Positions 11,911 through 23,519 of a stretch of 45,701 nt of DNA are shown here, in pieces. This stretch comes from Gnetum montanum (lineage: Eukaryota; Streptophyta; Gnetopsida; Gnetales; Gnetaceae). The DNA is taken from assembly GCA_015680685.1 (NCBI GenBank), contig MNCI01009587.1:36262-81962 (forward strand), written 5' to 3'. The number at the start of each line of letters is the position of its first letter. Position 1 is the stretch's first letter. Under the pieces are notes generated by a model. The model made no database searches. It worked only from the letters and a program-made list of their open reading frames with translations, and was not told where the DNA came from. A program made the translations under genes and the position numbers.

Positions 11911-13300
11911 TTTGGAATAATTGATAAATTTTTGAAATTCTACGATGTAAATTGAGGACTTTAGGTCAATGTAAAGGGTCCAAGATAATAATGATTAGGT
12001 TGAAAGGAATAAAAAAGGATAGTGCTATAAAATCAAGCAATGAAAATCATGAAGAGTATGAGGAAAAAGGACATGTGTTTGTACATAGGAACGTTTGATC
12101 GGGCAAGATGATAAGGAAAAGAAGAACATTAATAATACTTGGAGGGTATAAGATGAGGTGTGGGAGATGTGTTATGAGTGCAAATTACAAGGGTTACGCA
12201 AGTGGGTCCTCTCCAAAGTAGTTTCCAACCTATAATGCGCTTGCGTAACCACACCTTAAAATGTTCATAGGCACTAGAAGGGTTAAATGTAATCTACATC
12301 ATTTTCACAAAACACACACATGTAGATATGACTGTGATGAGATATGAATCCCATGCTACCGAAGTCATGAGTCACAACTACATAAACAATGACGTGAGGT
12401 GAATCATAGAAGGGATTGCAAAGATTGGGACATGAGGTAACTGACTCAGGGCATAATGAATCCTACGTGTAAGGCATGATTAGTGTGTCTTTAGCCCATC
12501 ACTCCAAAATGAAGGCCAAGTCCATTTCTCTGATTAGTGACATCACATTGTTTCATCCCAATGATAGACAATCATGAGAGCATCATGTCAACAGGGTGTA
12601 CAAGCACTTGGCATTGCGTTCAAGGGAGGAGTGATTTTTCTTTGTGGCATTTGTTGTTTTTTTCTTTGAAGTATTTCTTAATCTAGAGAAGTCACTTACC
12701 TTCAGGCATGGGTGCATGTCTTTCCAATGGGACCCCCTAGAATAGCATTATTTTTTCCTAGTTGAGTGCCTTTTAATTACTCTTACTCCCATTTTTTGTT
12801 AGATATACAAGGATCTTAGTACAACCAAGCTACATGATAGCTCCAACAAATGTCACCAAAGAGAATCTACAAGTCCCCTTGATGTCAAACCCTAACCACT
12901 CCCTCTTGGTCCCTACTTCTTCATTCTGGGCACAATAACACAAAAATTACTTTAAGTTTTAATGATATCAAGAATATCATTGTACCCAAAGTAGAACCTC
13001 TTATTCATAGAATAGGTGGGTGGATGTTGTGGGCTCGTTGTTAAATAATTAGTCACTTGAGACTTAATAACATAGAATAACACCTCAACCAACGAGTCAC
13101 ATAAGTGCTTTATTCATAGATGAGATTACTCATAAAAATATAAAAAGACAACAAGACAAAACAATAAATTAAAAAATGAAAAATTGGAAAACAAAAAATT
13201 TGTAAAATTAAAGAAAAGGGAAAATATTTATTAATCCTACTTGTTAAAATGGAGGATACCCCCCATAACTAAATTATTGAGCATAGCTAGGATTAATAAA
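11911..13300. other. Gene-free stretch, probable decayed element interior
   Basis: No reading frame with a recognisable domain. Given its place between the U3-like block and gag it may be the 3' interior of the minus-strand Athila-like element, but I see no protease or RT. It contains an 11-base inverted repeat (12192-12202 against 12240-12250). Confidence 0.4.
12192..12250. repeat. 11-bp perfect inverted repeat
   Basis: GGTTACGCAAG at 12192-12202 and CTTGCGTAACC at 12240-12250 are exact reverse complements, with a 37-base loop. It keeps CpG dinucleotides in a region otherwise poor in them. No function can be assigned. Confidence 0.6.
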
Positions 13301-15082
13301 TAAAAGGTTGGGATCCTTGCATGTTGGAAATATTGGGAGCCAGTCATACTTACCCCATTGGGGTTTCACACACTTGATTAGAGTTGACATAGTAGGGCAA
13401 GTTATAAGATGTGGTTAATTTATAAGGAGTTAACCCACTATGGTACTTGTAACTATAAGATGGTATGCAAGGATCAACATGTCTCCCCATGTGGAAATAT
13501 TCATTGGGCCACATAGTTTTTGAAGCATTTAGTGGTGGCCCTGATAAGGTAAAATGAGATGTTGGGTTCAAAGAGGAAGATGCACCATAGTGTTGGACTT
13601 GTGCTGAGTTGGAGGATGCAGTGGGCTCAAAATTATGTTGTCCCTTCTTACAATCATGCCAAAAGAAGTGGTATCTTTAATGTTGAGGAGAGTTCCCATT
13701 GTTTTTGTTAGTAGAAGCATAAGTAATATTCGTGGGTTACTGCTATGGTGCAAACCCTTCTAGAACACTTGGTGGTGGTGTAGAAGGAGGTAAAGGATGA
13801 AAATGCTGAAGTTTAGGAGAAGTGTAATGTACACGAGGTGGTGGTCATGTTGGAAAGGATATGGGTTGATAGTATTGAGGAGAATTATAATAATGTGGTG
13901 AGATAGAGGATGTTAACCTGGTTGGGGAAATAGGATGTTGAACTTGATAAGCACTTAGGTTCAGATGGTATGAAGGGTATAACCAGTTTGGGAGTGGCCT
14001 CCCCCATGATTGGGATTATTGCCACTGTGATCGAACACAATATCTCTATATGAACTCTAGGTGTAACACCCTTTCCCAATGCTCCTATAAATGTGACAAG
14101 ATTGGGCATTGGCCCTTGGGGTGATCGTACAAGAAAATGTTGCATTGATACGTATGATTGGTAGTTGAGCTCTTATTCTCTTCTACCCTTCTTTCTAATT
14201 GTCTAAGGGTGTTTTTTCTTGTTTCTTAGTTTGTCATGACTCTACCTCCAATAATGTTGGCATATTCTTCACATTTTTATGCATCCATTCCATCATCCTA
14301 TTGATCTTTGCCTCTACTTCATCTAGTGATTGTAATACTGGCAAAGATGGTTTCACCTCCTTGAGGTGAGTTGATTTCTCATTTTCCTAATTATGGACCT
14401 TTTTTAAGTTGAGATTTTGGTCCCATTGAGATTTTTCAACATTCTCCCATCTAGCCATTTCTCCTTCTTCTTTTGCTACCCACTGAACAAGCTCTTGGAC
14501 TTGATGGGTTTGTAGCTCATATAGTTAACCTTGGGTATACATCCCTAAGGTTTCCCTTGTTTCATTACGAAGCCCATCTATGATGTGGTACATCAGCCTT
14601 TCCTTGAAGAACCCATGGCCTGGGTAGTTGTTTAACAATGCATAATATCTGTCTAAGGCCATGTCCAAGGGTTCGTGTTGTGCTTGTTTCCGCTCCTGGA
14701 TTTTTTTCCTCAAGGCTGACACTCTTGCGTAGGTTTGATATCTTTTGTTGAATATTTCTACCATTGTTGGCCAATGTCAAATTGATTTTGGTTTTAAAAA
14801 CCTATACCATACTTTTGCTTGGCCAACGAGTGTTATAGGAAAGAGCTTAAGTTTTTTCCATCCATTATCAATGTTGTTCCATGCACAGGCATCATAGAAG
14901 ACTTGTAAATGTTGTTGTAGATCTAAATCATAGCCTCTTGAAAATTTAGGAAAGTTGTTTAAATTGAGCCTATGTAGATAGCTCTCTTTACAATGCCTAC
15001 AAGACATTCGAACAACCTCTTGTATTTGCATTAGGCTTGTAGTGGCCAGTAGGGGTTCATCGTCACTGGGTATGTTATGCAT
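13300..15082 (-). pseudogene. Athila-like gag, decayed (minus-strand copy)
   Basis: Gag packages retroelement RNA into particles. On the minus strand the N-terminal open part (15082-14777) contains LNLNNFPKFSRGYDLDLQQHL and WKKLKLFPITLVGQAKVWY, the usual plant Ty3/gypsy gag core. The next open part (14764-14525) contains PLDMALDRYYALLNNYPGHGF and LIDGLR-like YHIIDGLRNETRETLGMY. Further on, near 14100-14140, a degenerate zinc knuckle reads CNIFLYDHPKGQC: the second Cys of the usual C-x2-C-x4-H-x4-C pattern is Phe. After that comes a Pro/Ser/Thr-rich tail to about 13350. There are several stops and frame changes. It shares its core with the gags at 24600 and 29850-30300. Confidence 0.8.
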
Positions 15083-15351
15083 TTGTCAGTTGGGACAATG
15101 TTGTTTGTGTTTATGTGCATAGGAAACCCCTACATTGGACTGAGTACTTCAAACTTCATCTTCATCATTATATAATTCATTGGTTCTCCAATGAAATTCC
15201 CTACTTGTTGTTGCATTATCATAGTCATGTGAGAGAGACATGGTTGTAAATTTGTGCATGATTTATTACAATTATTCTTTCTAAAAGATGTATCATTAAT
15301 ACCTTGTTACAGTGATCTTGTATGATGTAACTAATCTAAATAACTAACACC

Positions 15352-15370
15352 ATCCCCAGCAACGGTGCCA
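15352..15370 (-). promoter_or_regulatory. Primer-binding site, tRNA-Asp type
   Basis: On the minus strand this reads TGGCACCGTTGCTGGGGAT, one base inside the LTR end. It closely resembles the TGGCGCCGTTGCCGGGGAT used by plant Athila elements, complementary to the 3' end of tRNA-Asp. The differences are C-to-T/G-to-A changes. Confidence 0.85.
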
Positions 15371-15371
15371 A

Positions 15372-16213
15372 TGATGAGTGGTGAGGTACCCCTATAATCA
15401 ACCATATGAATTCAAGTGTTTCACGCACGATCCAATTGAACTTTGCAGATGGGCTAGTTGTGGTATCTAGATAGTTACTCATTGATTGTAGTTCATTGTC
15501 TTCTGACTTGGACTAGTATTTTCTTTGTCATGTATGGTTTAGTCTAGAGTGACGTGTATGATGCAATCCTAAACTAGTGCTACTCCTAGAGGCAATGGAA
15601 AGTAACTTTAATTTAACTAAGAGGGAAAAGGGAGAGAGATTTAAGCTAATAGGAGATAGGGAGAGAGAATCTAAGCTAGCCTAAGTGAGATGAGCATCCA
15701 TTCCTTAATCATCCATACACATCTTGGACCTCGTGCATGACTACTACTAGGATTACCAAGCACAGATCCTAGGTACGCTACTGGGTTACCAAGTAGTCAC
15801 ACTTAAATGCTTGTGATTAAGTTGTACTCATTTCATGTTTAATAACAATAATAATTAAGTAATTAAACTAAGTGAATGCTGCAATGATGAAGTAATCTCA
15901 ATCTTTATTTCCGGTCATGTGCGTGTTCAAGTATGTCACACTCAAATAAAGGATGCTGTACAATTACAATCATCACACTGTGGGCATGCACTGGGAGAAA
16001 GGGTTGAGAAGAACTAAAAAATGAACTAACTTCTAAAAGTAACTAAAAGACTAACTAATTCCAAACCAGACTCCTCTCATGCACCTACATGTGTATTTAT
16101 AGGCTCACATAGGAGTCACAATATCGTGTATCCGATATTGTTATTTGGGCTGCAATATCGTGTACCTGATATCATGGATCTGATATTGCAGCCTGATGAA
16201 TCACAATTCATCA
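15372..16213 (-). repeat. Athila-family LTR, copy 1 (842 bp)
   Basis: On the minus strand it runs from TGATGAATTG to CACTCATCA, so the ends form the short inverted repeat TGATGA/TCATCA. A TATAAATA box lies at 16094-16101, about 112 bases from the LTR start. The first 110 bases carry several ATATC/GATAT motifs. It corresponds in length and landmarks to the LTR at 27901-28744. Confidence 0.85.
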
Positions 16214-16559
16214 GTTGGCCAAAAGCCAAAGGCTTAAGGCCTTTTCCTATCATTTTTGGCCTCTTCATGTAACAAAATATCATAACATTTCTACATCTAG
16301 AAATCTACCACTACAAAAGTTTATCTACCCCATAGTGACTAGAAACAAACCACTCCACAACACAACAAATAAATAAATTGAAACAAAAGAAGGCTTAGCT
16401 CGACTAGCTTATGGCAAATCAATAGATGCTTTAGGCTTATATGTAGAGGTACTTAAATAGGGAAGAACCATACTTTGTATAGAAGTTTATATGTTCTTAA
16501 ATATGACTCTCTATAATAAACTTTGAGAAGATTGGTGCATCAATAAAGTAATAATGTTG
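16214..16559. other. Spacer, no gene recognised
   Basis: AT-rich with no domain or repeat that I can recognise. It separates the LTR end from the LINE fragment that follows. Confidence 0.5.
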
Positions 16560-18130
16560 TTCAAAAAATGTGATAGAAATAATCTTAACAATTGTAGGCT
16601 TATCATGATCAACTATGTCCTAGCAAAATTATTGGTAATATATTTGAGAGAAGGCTTAATAGTTTGAAAAAATTAAACAATCTCTTGACAAGTTCACAAG
16701 TAATTTTTAGGCAACATCACTCTATAGTGGATCACTTAATTACATTAAGGTATTCTATAGACTAGGCTAAAGGACTTTCTAATAATATTTATCTCTACTT
16801 TGTGGATTTTTCCAAATCTTATGACTCTATTATTTACTATAAATTGTGGAGGTAGTTGCAAGATATTAATATTACTAGAGAACTACTATCTACTATTCAT
16901 AAATTGTATAGTTCAATACAAATTATGATCTTAAATAATAACACAACGCAAAAATTTCTTCTAAATAATGATATTGGGTCGAAGCAATGATGTCCACTTT
17001 CACTCATGTTATTTAGCATATTCATAGATGAATTAGAATAATGGATGCTCTTTGTCGCATTGGATTATAGTAAAGTTGAAAATTTTCCTATGAATATTTT
17101 ATTGTCTATTGACAATGTAGTTCTTATAGAGCAAACTAATGTTCAAAAGAAGTTTATGCTTCAAATTTTAGATGATTATAGTACTATCTCAGGGATGAAA
17201 GTCAATGTTAGGAAAACCAAAATGATTGTGTATGTCACAAAACATTTTTCCAAAGGATTTTTATATTGGTTCAAAGAAAATTGAAATTATCTTATTACAT
17301 AAGTATTTAGGTATCTCAATTTTAAATAGATAATTTTTGCAATATTGTATTGCTCAAAGTGTTTCAAATGGTATGCATGCTTTATATTCAGTTCATAGTA
17401 AATGTGCACAAGAATAGATTTGGGCATGGGATGTTCACAAACAAATGTACAATCAACTTGTTCAACTAGTTCTATTATACAGTTAGGAAACTTAGGGATC
17501 CAATTTACCTATAGTACAATGGAAACATTTAGAATATGCTCAAAAATAATTTTTATTACAGGAACTTTAGGTAAGGACTCAAACTCTAGATGATGTTTTA
17601 TTAGCAAAACTAAAAATGCTACCTATAGAAATTATAGCCCTTCAAAAATTTCTAGAGTTTTATAAAAAAATTGTTTGCTAGGCTTGATGTCCACCTATCC
17701 ACAAAATTATATAAGTTCACTCAAGAAAAAAGATGGTTCAATGATGAAAATAATAACTTCAAAAATAGAATATTGAATATCATGATTTAAATTTAAGCTT
17801 TAAGAAAATGAAAACAAGGATAAGATAGAAAGAATTAAAGCATAAGTGAAAACAACCATGTGGCAAAAAGTAATTTTATTTGCAGAAAATTTGAGGAGGA
17901 TCCTTAACAAAAATACCTACTTATTTATTTGTTGCTATTTCTAGATAAAGTAAGGTGGCAATCACACATGCTTATGTGGGATCTCACTATATATTGATTG
18001 AAATAAAGAGATAAATTAATCTTCAAAAATAATAAAGCATTTGCAAATTTTGTATATATCCAATAGTGAAAGATGAAGAGAATATCTTTTTGAATTTTCT
18101 TTCTTTAATGCTCTTAGACTTAAATATAGT
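16560..18130 (+). mobile_element. Decayed LINE, second type, copy 1
   Basis: The plus strand carries pieces of a non-LTR retrotransposon RT different from the LINE at 5097-8510. In order: FRQHHSIVDHLITLR (about 16700), YFVDFSKSYDSI (about 16795), CPLSLMLFSIFIDELE (about 16990), LLSIDNVVLI (about 17100; the catalytic YADD is replaced) and SGMKVNVRKTK (about 17200). Near 18030-18090 the tail ICKFCIYPIVKDEENIF resembles the cysteine-containing C-terminal region seen in such elements (CNxxxxEDExHxLFxCP). Many stops and frame changes. The clade is uncertain. The longest open part is 17045-17284. Confidence 0.75.
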
Positions 18131-18595
18131 ATTTAGGCAATAACTTTGCTACATTTGTTTGAGCTAGAGGTATCAATTTTGGATTAATTTCTTGATGAGC
18201 TATTCAAGAGCTACCATGACCATATTAAGGCCTTACAATAAAAACATTTTTTCCCATAGATTATTTGTGGTCTCAAAAGACATAATTAATTAATTAATAT
18301 AAAATATCAAGAAAATACAATAAAAAATAACAAAGCAACTAAAAATAATACATACAAAGTAACAAACTAGTTCCAAATAAAGAAAACTATTGCATAACGA
18401 AAATAAAATCAACAAAAACTACATAACATATAAAAAATGTAAATTAAATAAAAATATGAAGTAAAATATTAAAATCATTAAAGCAACAAAGAAATAGTAA
18501 GAAAGCTATAAGAAAAAAACAAAGAGAAATAGTAAGGAAGAAGTTGATGTGTCAGCGATTACGCTAATAATAAACTATATTAGATATAATATTAT
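18131..18595. other. A-rich spacer
   Basis: No gene recognised; long A-rich runs with short TTAATTAATTAAT stretches near 18285. Confidence 0.6.
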
Positions 18596-18790
18596 GTAGG
18601 GACCGTCATTTGGAGTGATAGTAAGGTATTCATTTCTCAAGTTAATGACTTGGATTCAAGTCCAAGCACAACCACTTAAAGAGGTTAGGCTTTTGCTCAT
18701 ATATCAATACTCTTAGGACTCTACTTGGTGGGATGAACATTAGGGCTCTAGGTGATAATCCTCTAATTTGAAGATATAATATTATATACT
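18596..18790 (+). repeat. tRNA-derived SINE-like repeat, copy 1
   Basis: About 190 bases that align along their length with 19853-20035. The head looks like a tRNA promoter: GTGATAGTAAGGTATTC resembles an A box, and GGATTCAAGTCC at about 18652 fits the B-box consensus GGTTCGANTCC. The shared tail includes CTTTTGCTCAT and TTGGTGGGATGA. It encodes no protein. Confidence 0.65.
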
Positions 18791-19079
18791 AAAATGGTAT
18801 AGAGTGAAAATATAAATTCAAATTTCTTACTTTATGGACTATTAATAAGAACACAAACACACATGAACTTAAATACTAACATTTCTAAACTCTGCTTAAA
18901 GCATCCACTCTTGGCCAAAACTTTTTATATTGCAAACGGTTAGTTTTTGTAGTACTTTTCCTCAAAAAAATTTTGCCCAAGAACATGTGACTTGAGCATA
19001 GGTTAGAAATGGTAGTAGTAAATTTTGTGTACCTTTGTGTATTTGTAAAGCAATAAATTTATATTCCCTCTCTTGTAAC

Positions 19080-19160
19080 AATAAGGTAATAGCCTAATGT
19101 TAAGGGTCTTGGCCTAGCAACCCCATGTGATAGGTTTGATTTTACTATGTAGCACTAAGT
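19080..19160 (+). repeat. tRNA-like SINE head
   Basis: TAGCCTAATGTTAAGGGTC resembles the A box of plant SINEs, and ATAGGTTTGATTTTACT some 40 bases later resembles a B box. The rest of the unit is not clear. It may be a decayed SINE from a different family than the 18596 and 19853 copies. Confidence 0.45.
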
Positions 19161-19852
19161 TATAATTTTTTTTTAAAATTATGTAGGTAATATTTTGAAA
19201 TTGGTCCAATAGATCCAAGGGGTCTTCCTGGATCTATGGAAAAATTTCAATTTCAATTTCATATTTAATCTAGTTTACTGCTAGTGCATCTACTTGCACA
19301 TCAACATTTTCTTTACTATTCTTTCTTTTTATTTCAACTTTCCTTTTCTTTTCTATGTTTTTTATTTTTTATTTATATTTTTATTTTCTTTGTTTTGTAT
19401 TAACTTTTTTTCTTCTTTATTGTGTTATGCTTGAATGACTTTTGGATTTATTTGTCATTGTGGTCATTTTTGTCATTCGTCCTATCCTTATGGTTCCTTC
19501 TTGTTTTAGTCATTTTTAATATTTTTAAAAATGAATTTCATTATATATATTGTTAGAATATTAATTTCTTTCTAACTCAAAGTTATTATTTTCATATGAA
19601 TTTGGTATTTCATGGACAACATACTCTTATTGCAATTGTATTTGATAATTCAAACAATATGTAATCATTGACAAATAGTAATTGAGAAGTTACTAATTAT
19701 AAAGATTTTGTAAATAAGGTATTATTTGAGTACATGGAAAAAATTTTCTTTAATATATATTCAATGCTATTTATTTAAATTTCCATAAACAACATATTTT
19801 TATCGGTATATTATAAAATTAATTTTGGAATAACATATAGATGAAATAGTAG

Positions 19853-20035
19853 GGAACATCACTTAGAGTGATGCTAAAGTATTCATTTCTCAAGTTGTAA
19901 GACTTGGGTTTTAGGCTAGGTAGAGCCACTTAAAAGAGGTTTGACTTTTGCTCATCTACTCTCCTTCTAAGCACCTTGGTGGGATGAGCATTAAGCCTCT
20001 TAGTGATGATACTTTTTATATAGATAAAATGGTAC
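19853..20035 (+). repeat. tRNA-derived SINE-like repeat, copy 2
   Basis: A second copy of the 18596-18790 unit. It shares AAGTATTCATTTCTCAAGTT-type sequence (18629 and 19882 regions), the CCACTTAAA block, CTTTTGCTCAT and CCTTGGTGGGATGA with the first copy. Its B box is decayed (GGGTTTTAGGC). No terminal poly(A) or duplication could be fixed. Confidence 0.6.
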
Positions 20036-22340
20036 TTGCACTTGGAATAGATATATCAACTTCTATAACAATGGTAAAGGGATGTTAGATCCTAAAAAAT
20101 GAATAATTATATCAAAATTTTTTTGAGTATATTAGATTAATAAAAAGAAAGTATAAAGAAAAATCTCAATGGTTTTTGGGATGCCTTTTTAGGTTTTTAT
20201 CTTTACAACCAATTCTAAAAAGTCTCCCCTTTAGGGCAAGAAAACGATTAAGCCTTACCCTTGTTTAGAAGTACCCTTATGAGTTTTCACTTCTTACTAA
20301 AGGATTTATTGTAAAAAGAAGTAGAAAACTCTCTCTAAAGACAAAATAACACATTAAAGAGAAATAATGAAAAATAGTAACATAAGCTAAAATTTTTCCA
20401 TCCTTGAGTCTCTAAAATGAAAAAGAAAGTAATGCTGCAAAAAATAAATCAATTATTCAACGTTTATTTAGAGCATTTTTGCTTGAAGTTATACTTGAAA
20501 AGGATCATCTTTGAGAATCTTACTCGGAAATAACATTTATAGTTATGCTCTTGCTTCTAGAAAATAACTATATACTAAAGCTTCCAAATAAAGTAGAAAG
20601 CAAGTGGTTGAAGGCACTTCCATAACAATAGTTAATAATAGTGTACCCTATGTAATGGAAGAAACAAATGACAACATAAACTCAACAAACTAAACTATAA
20701 TTACCCCTTCAAATATACCAAAAAATCCTAACAACAATCCTAGTAATCTTCATACCATTCCTAACCAACTACATTCACTATTCCCTATACCACAACATTT
20801 TCCAACATCCCCTTAACTGCTAATAAAAGACACCTAAAAATATTAAAGAAAATAAAACCAAATGAAAAAGAAACAAAAACAAAAGCAAAAAATATGCAAA
20901 CACACACACAAGAATGACAAAAAGAAAAGAAAAAAAAAACACAAAAAAGTAAAACAAAACATGTAACATGAAACAAACAAAAAAAAAGAGTGTTAATGAG
21001 AATAGTAATGATTTTGCCTTGTAATTTTCAAAGAAGCACACCATTATTAATCAAGAAACCAAAAAAAAATTGAAGAAATTAGGCAAAAATTAGGCAAATG
21101 AACAAACAATAATGATGGAACAATATTTGGTTGTGTGTGTGCTTGAAATGGAGCGTGCATAGCAGGACTTGGTGTCATCTATAGTTGGCATCTTTTGTTC
21201 CCATTAATTATCTTAAAGGCATTGTTTGCTTAGAAACTATTCTTAATGCATGAATTTTATTGAAAATAATACATTATATATCCAATTAGGACATCTTAAT
21301 ACTTTATAGTTGTCTTGGGGTGCATATAGTTCATCATCATTGAGATAAAGCTAGGATGATGATACTGATCATGACTTCACCATCATCCTCCTCTTTCCTT
21401 ATTAGAAATTAGAAAATTTTAGTTTAAATTTACATAAATTTAGGATGAAGGATATGGATTCTAAGTCAAAACTTCAACTACATGTACTTGTCGTTCATAC
21501 AATTGATCATTCATTATTGTGGCATTACTTGATTGGGTAGGGCCTATGACTTTTGATTTACATGTTATAGGTTATATTCCAATAGATTTATTGGTTTCAC
21601 ATACCATTAGTTTAACAAAATCATCATAAAGGTATGTGTTAAGTATATGTTATTAGATTATACATAGTAATCCAATATTAGTTTCAACACCCTCCTTTCT
21701 AGTACAATTGATACTTTCATAAAACATAAATAAACCATCTATTTATACCTTAAATTAATTTTATTAAATGGTAAACTTGTTGATTTGTGTAGAATTTGCA
21801 AGCTAGAATGATGATTTGACTAAAAATTTAAAGGGGTATAACACAATAGTTAGGATACTTATATCTCACAAGAGATGTTGTTGGTTGGTGCCTCTGTTTG
21901 GTTATGTGTGTAACAACAATTGTATTTTTAGGCATTAGGATGAGCATGGTGGTGATGGTTTTCCAAATTGATTAGGTGGAATGAAAGCCATAAGAATTCA
22001 TGTTTATTTGATTATATGCATCTTCTACTATAATAATTTTGTAGAATTCTACTATAATATACATAATGATAGATTAACATACCATTTGCAATTTAACATG
22101 TGACTTGCAAACCAAAAGCTACATGTTTTAACTAATTAAACAATGCCTTATTAATATTTGACTATAACATAATAATGTGTTTGATATAAATTAAATTTAA
22201 ACTTATCAAAAACAAAATAAGAAACTTAGTTGTTCATCAATAATGCTATAATGTAGCATTGAATATATATAAACTAAGGTACATGATCCTCACTATTGAT
22301 TTGTCTTTATCTAATACAAATACTCTTAACTCAAAGAATA
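20036..22340. other. AT-rich spacer with low-complexity tract
   Basis: No gene recognised. 20810-21000 is an A-rich, low-complexity tract with short CA repeats; the Phe/Val-rich frames on its minus strand are an effect of this composition. A faint tRNA-like block near 21835-21900 is too weak to call. Confidence 0.6.
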
Positions 22341-22344
22341 AAAA

Positions 22345-22445
22345 TAGTGATGATAGTAAGGTTATACCTAATGGTAAAGACTCTTAATGTAAGACTAAAA
22401 TTAGGTGATGAGTTGAATGTCATTAGAATCTGTGTAACCATTTTC
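22345..22445 (+). repeat. tRNA-like SINE head
   Basis: TACCTAATGGTAAAGACTC resembles an A box, and GAGTTGAATGTC about 45 bases later resembles a B box (GGTTCGANTCC). The pair has the spacing of a tRNA gene, but the sequence does not fold into a complete tRNA, so a SINE head is the better reading. Confidence 0.5.
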
Positions 22446-22664
22446 TGGGTGAATACTACTTTTTAAAATATATCAATATTCCACCAAAACTTTCTTCCTT
22501 GGATTCTTTTACTATTTTAAAAGTGATTTAAATGTTATTAGTAGTCATATCATCATTGTACTAACAATTTGGAGGATGGGGGAGAGATGGGGATGTTGGA
22601 ATGTGAAAATTTCTTTTTAACATTATTTACCATAAGACATATAGTCAAATTAGAACTTTATAAC

Positions 22665-23499
22665 TCAGTACGACTAACCAATTAATAAAGTCAAATTTTT
22701 GGGGAATTCGATATTGTAGTTACAATATCGTATCAATGATGTTGTAGATTTGATATCTTGAGATGTATTCAGCCCTATAAATTCCAGTACTTGGATGCAC
22801 AATCAAAAAATTTTCAATCCAAGCTAGCGATTGAGTGAATGCCTATAGTATGGCATTTGGTAGTTGAATAGAATCTTTATTTGAGTGAATTGTACTTGGA
22901 TGTAGTTCGTGATAGTAATAAAGATCAAGATTAATTTCCATCATTGCAGCATCCACTTAGTTTTATTTGTTTACTTAGCATAATTTCTATGTTTTCTTAA
23001 CTTAACCATTTACATTTTCCAAGCACTTTATTTTACTTGCTAATTAGTAAATTGAAATGAGTATGATTGGCTTTAAGTGTTAAAGTGTAATCATTTGGTA
23101 ACCAAGTAGTCACTTGATTTGCTCAATGGTGAAGTCACTTGGTAATCCAAGTAACGCTTACATGAGTCCAAGGTTTGTTTGGAAAGCTAGGAATAGATGC
23201 TCATCCTTATAGGATAGAATAGATTTACATTTCTATCATTATTTAGATTTAGCATTTAACTTATTTTCCATTATGTTTACGGTTAGGAGAAAAATGAGCC
23301 TCACAACATCACATAACATATGCCTCACTACGAGTTAAAACACTTAGAATTTACTATCTCAAGGTGAGAAGACAAAAATCACAAACTTAACATTAATTAC
23401 TTACATAATTACACTGTCCATCCATAGTTTACAATTTGGTAGCACATTTGCACTCGTGACTTCTATGGTAGAGTGTTGGAATTGCTCCATCACTCATCA
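22665..23499 (+). repeat. Athila-family LTR, copy 2
   Basis: The 3' end is clear: CACTCATCA at 23491-23499, one base before a primer-binding site. A TATAAAT box lies at 22776-22782. The region before it has CGATATTG and CAATATCG motifs and GATATC like the other copies. The 5' end lacks a recognisable TGATGA; the position is estimated from the TATA distance in the other two LTRs. Confidence 0.7.
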
Positions 23500-23500
23500 T

Positions 23501-23519
23501 TGGCATCATTGCCAAGGAT
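23501..23519 (+). promoter_or_regulatory. Primer-binding site, tRNA-Asp type (decayed)
   Basis: TGGCATCATTGCCAAGGAT directly follows the LTR and corresponds to TGGCGCCGTTGCCGGGGAT with C-to-T/G-to-A changes. It marks the start of the element interior. Confidence 0.75.

Larger units (their letters stand above)
11911..16213 (-). mobile_element. Gag-only Athila-like LTR retrotransposon (Ty3/gypsy), minus strand
   Basis: The order on the minus strand is 5' LTR (16213-15372), primer-binding site (15370-15352) and gag (15082-13300), then unrecognisable DNA. No protease, RT or integrase is visible, so it is a non-autonomous or deleted copy. The 3' limit is uncertain. The U3-like block at 11840-11910 is in the right place and orientation for the start of a 3' LTR, but the rest of that LTR cannot be followed. 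Confidence 0.6.

Noticed and set aside
20785-21044. Two Phe/Val/Cys-rich frames on the minus strand that look like membrane proteins
   Set aside because: They lie over an A-rich low-complexity tract with CA repeats; the hydrophobic composition follows from the base composition.
21830-21930. Another tRNA-like SINE head
   Set aside because: The A-box resemblance is weak and no B box follows at the right distance.
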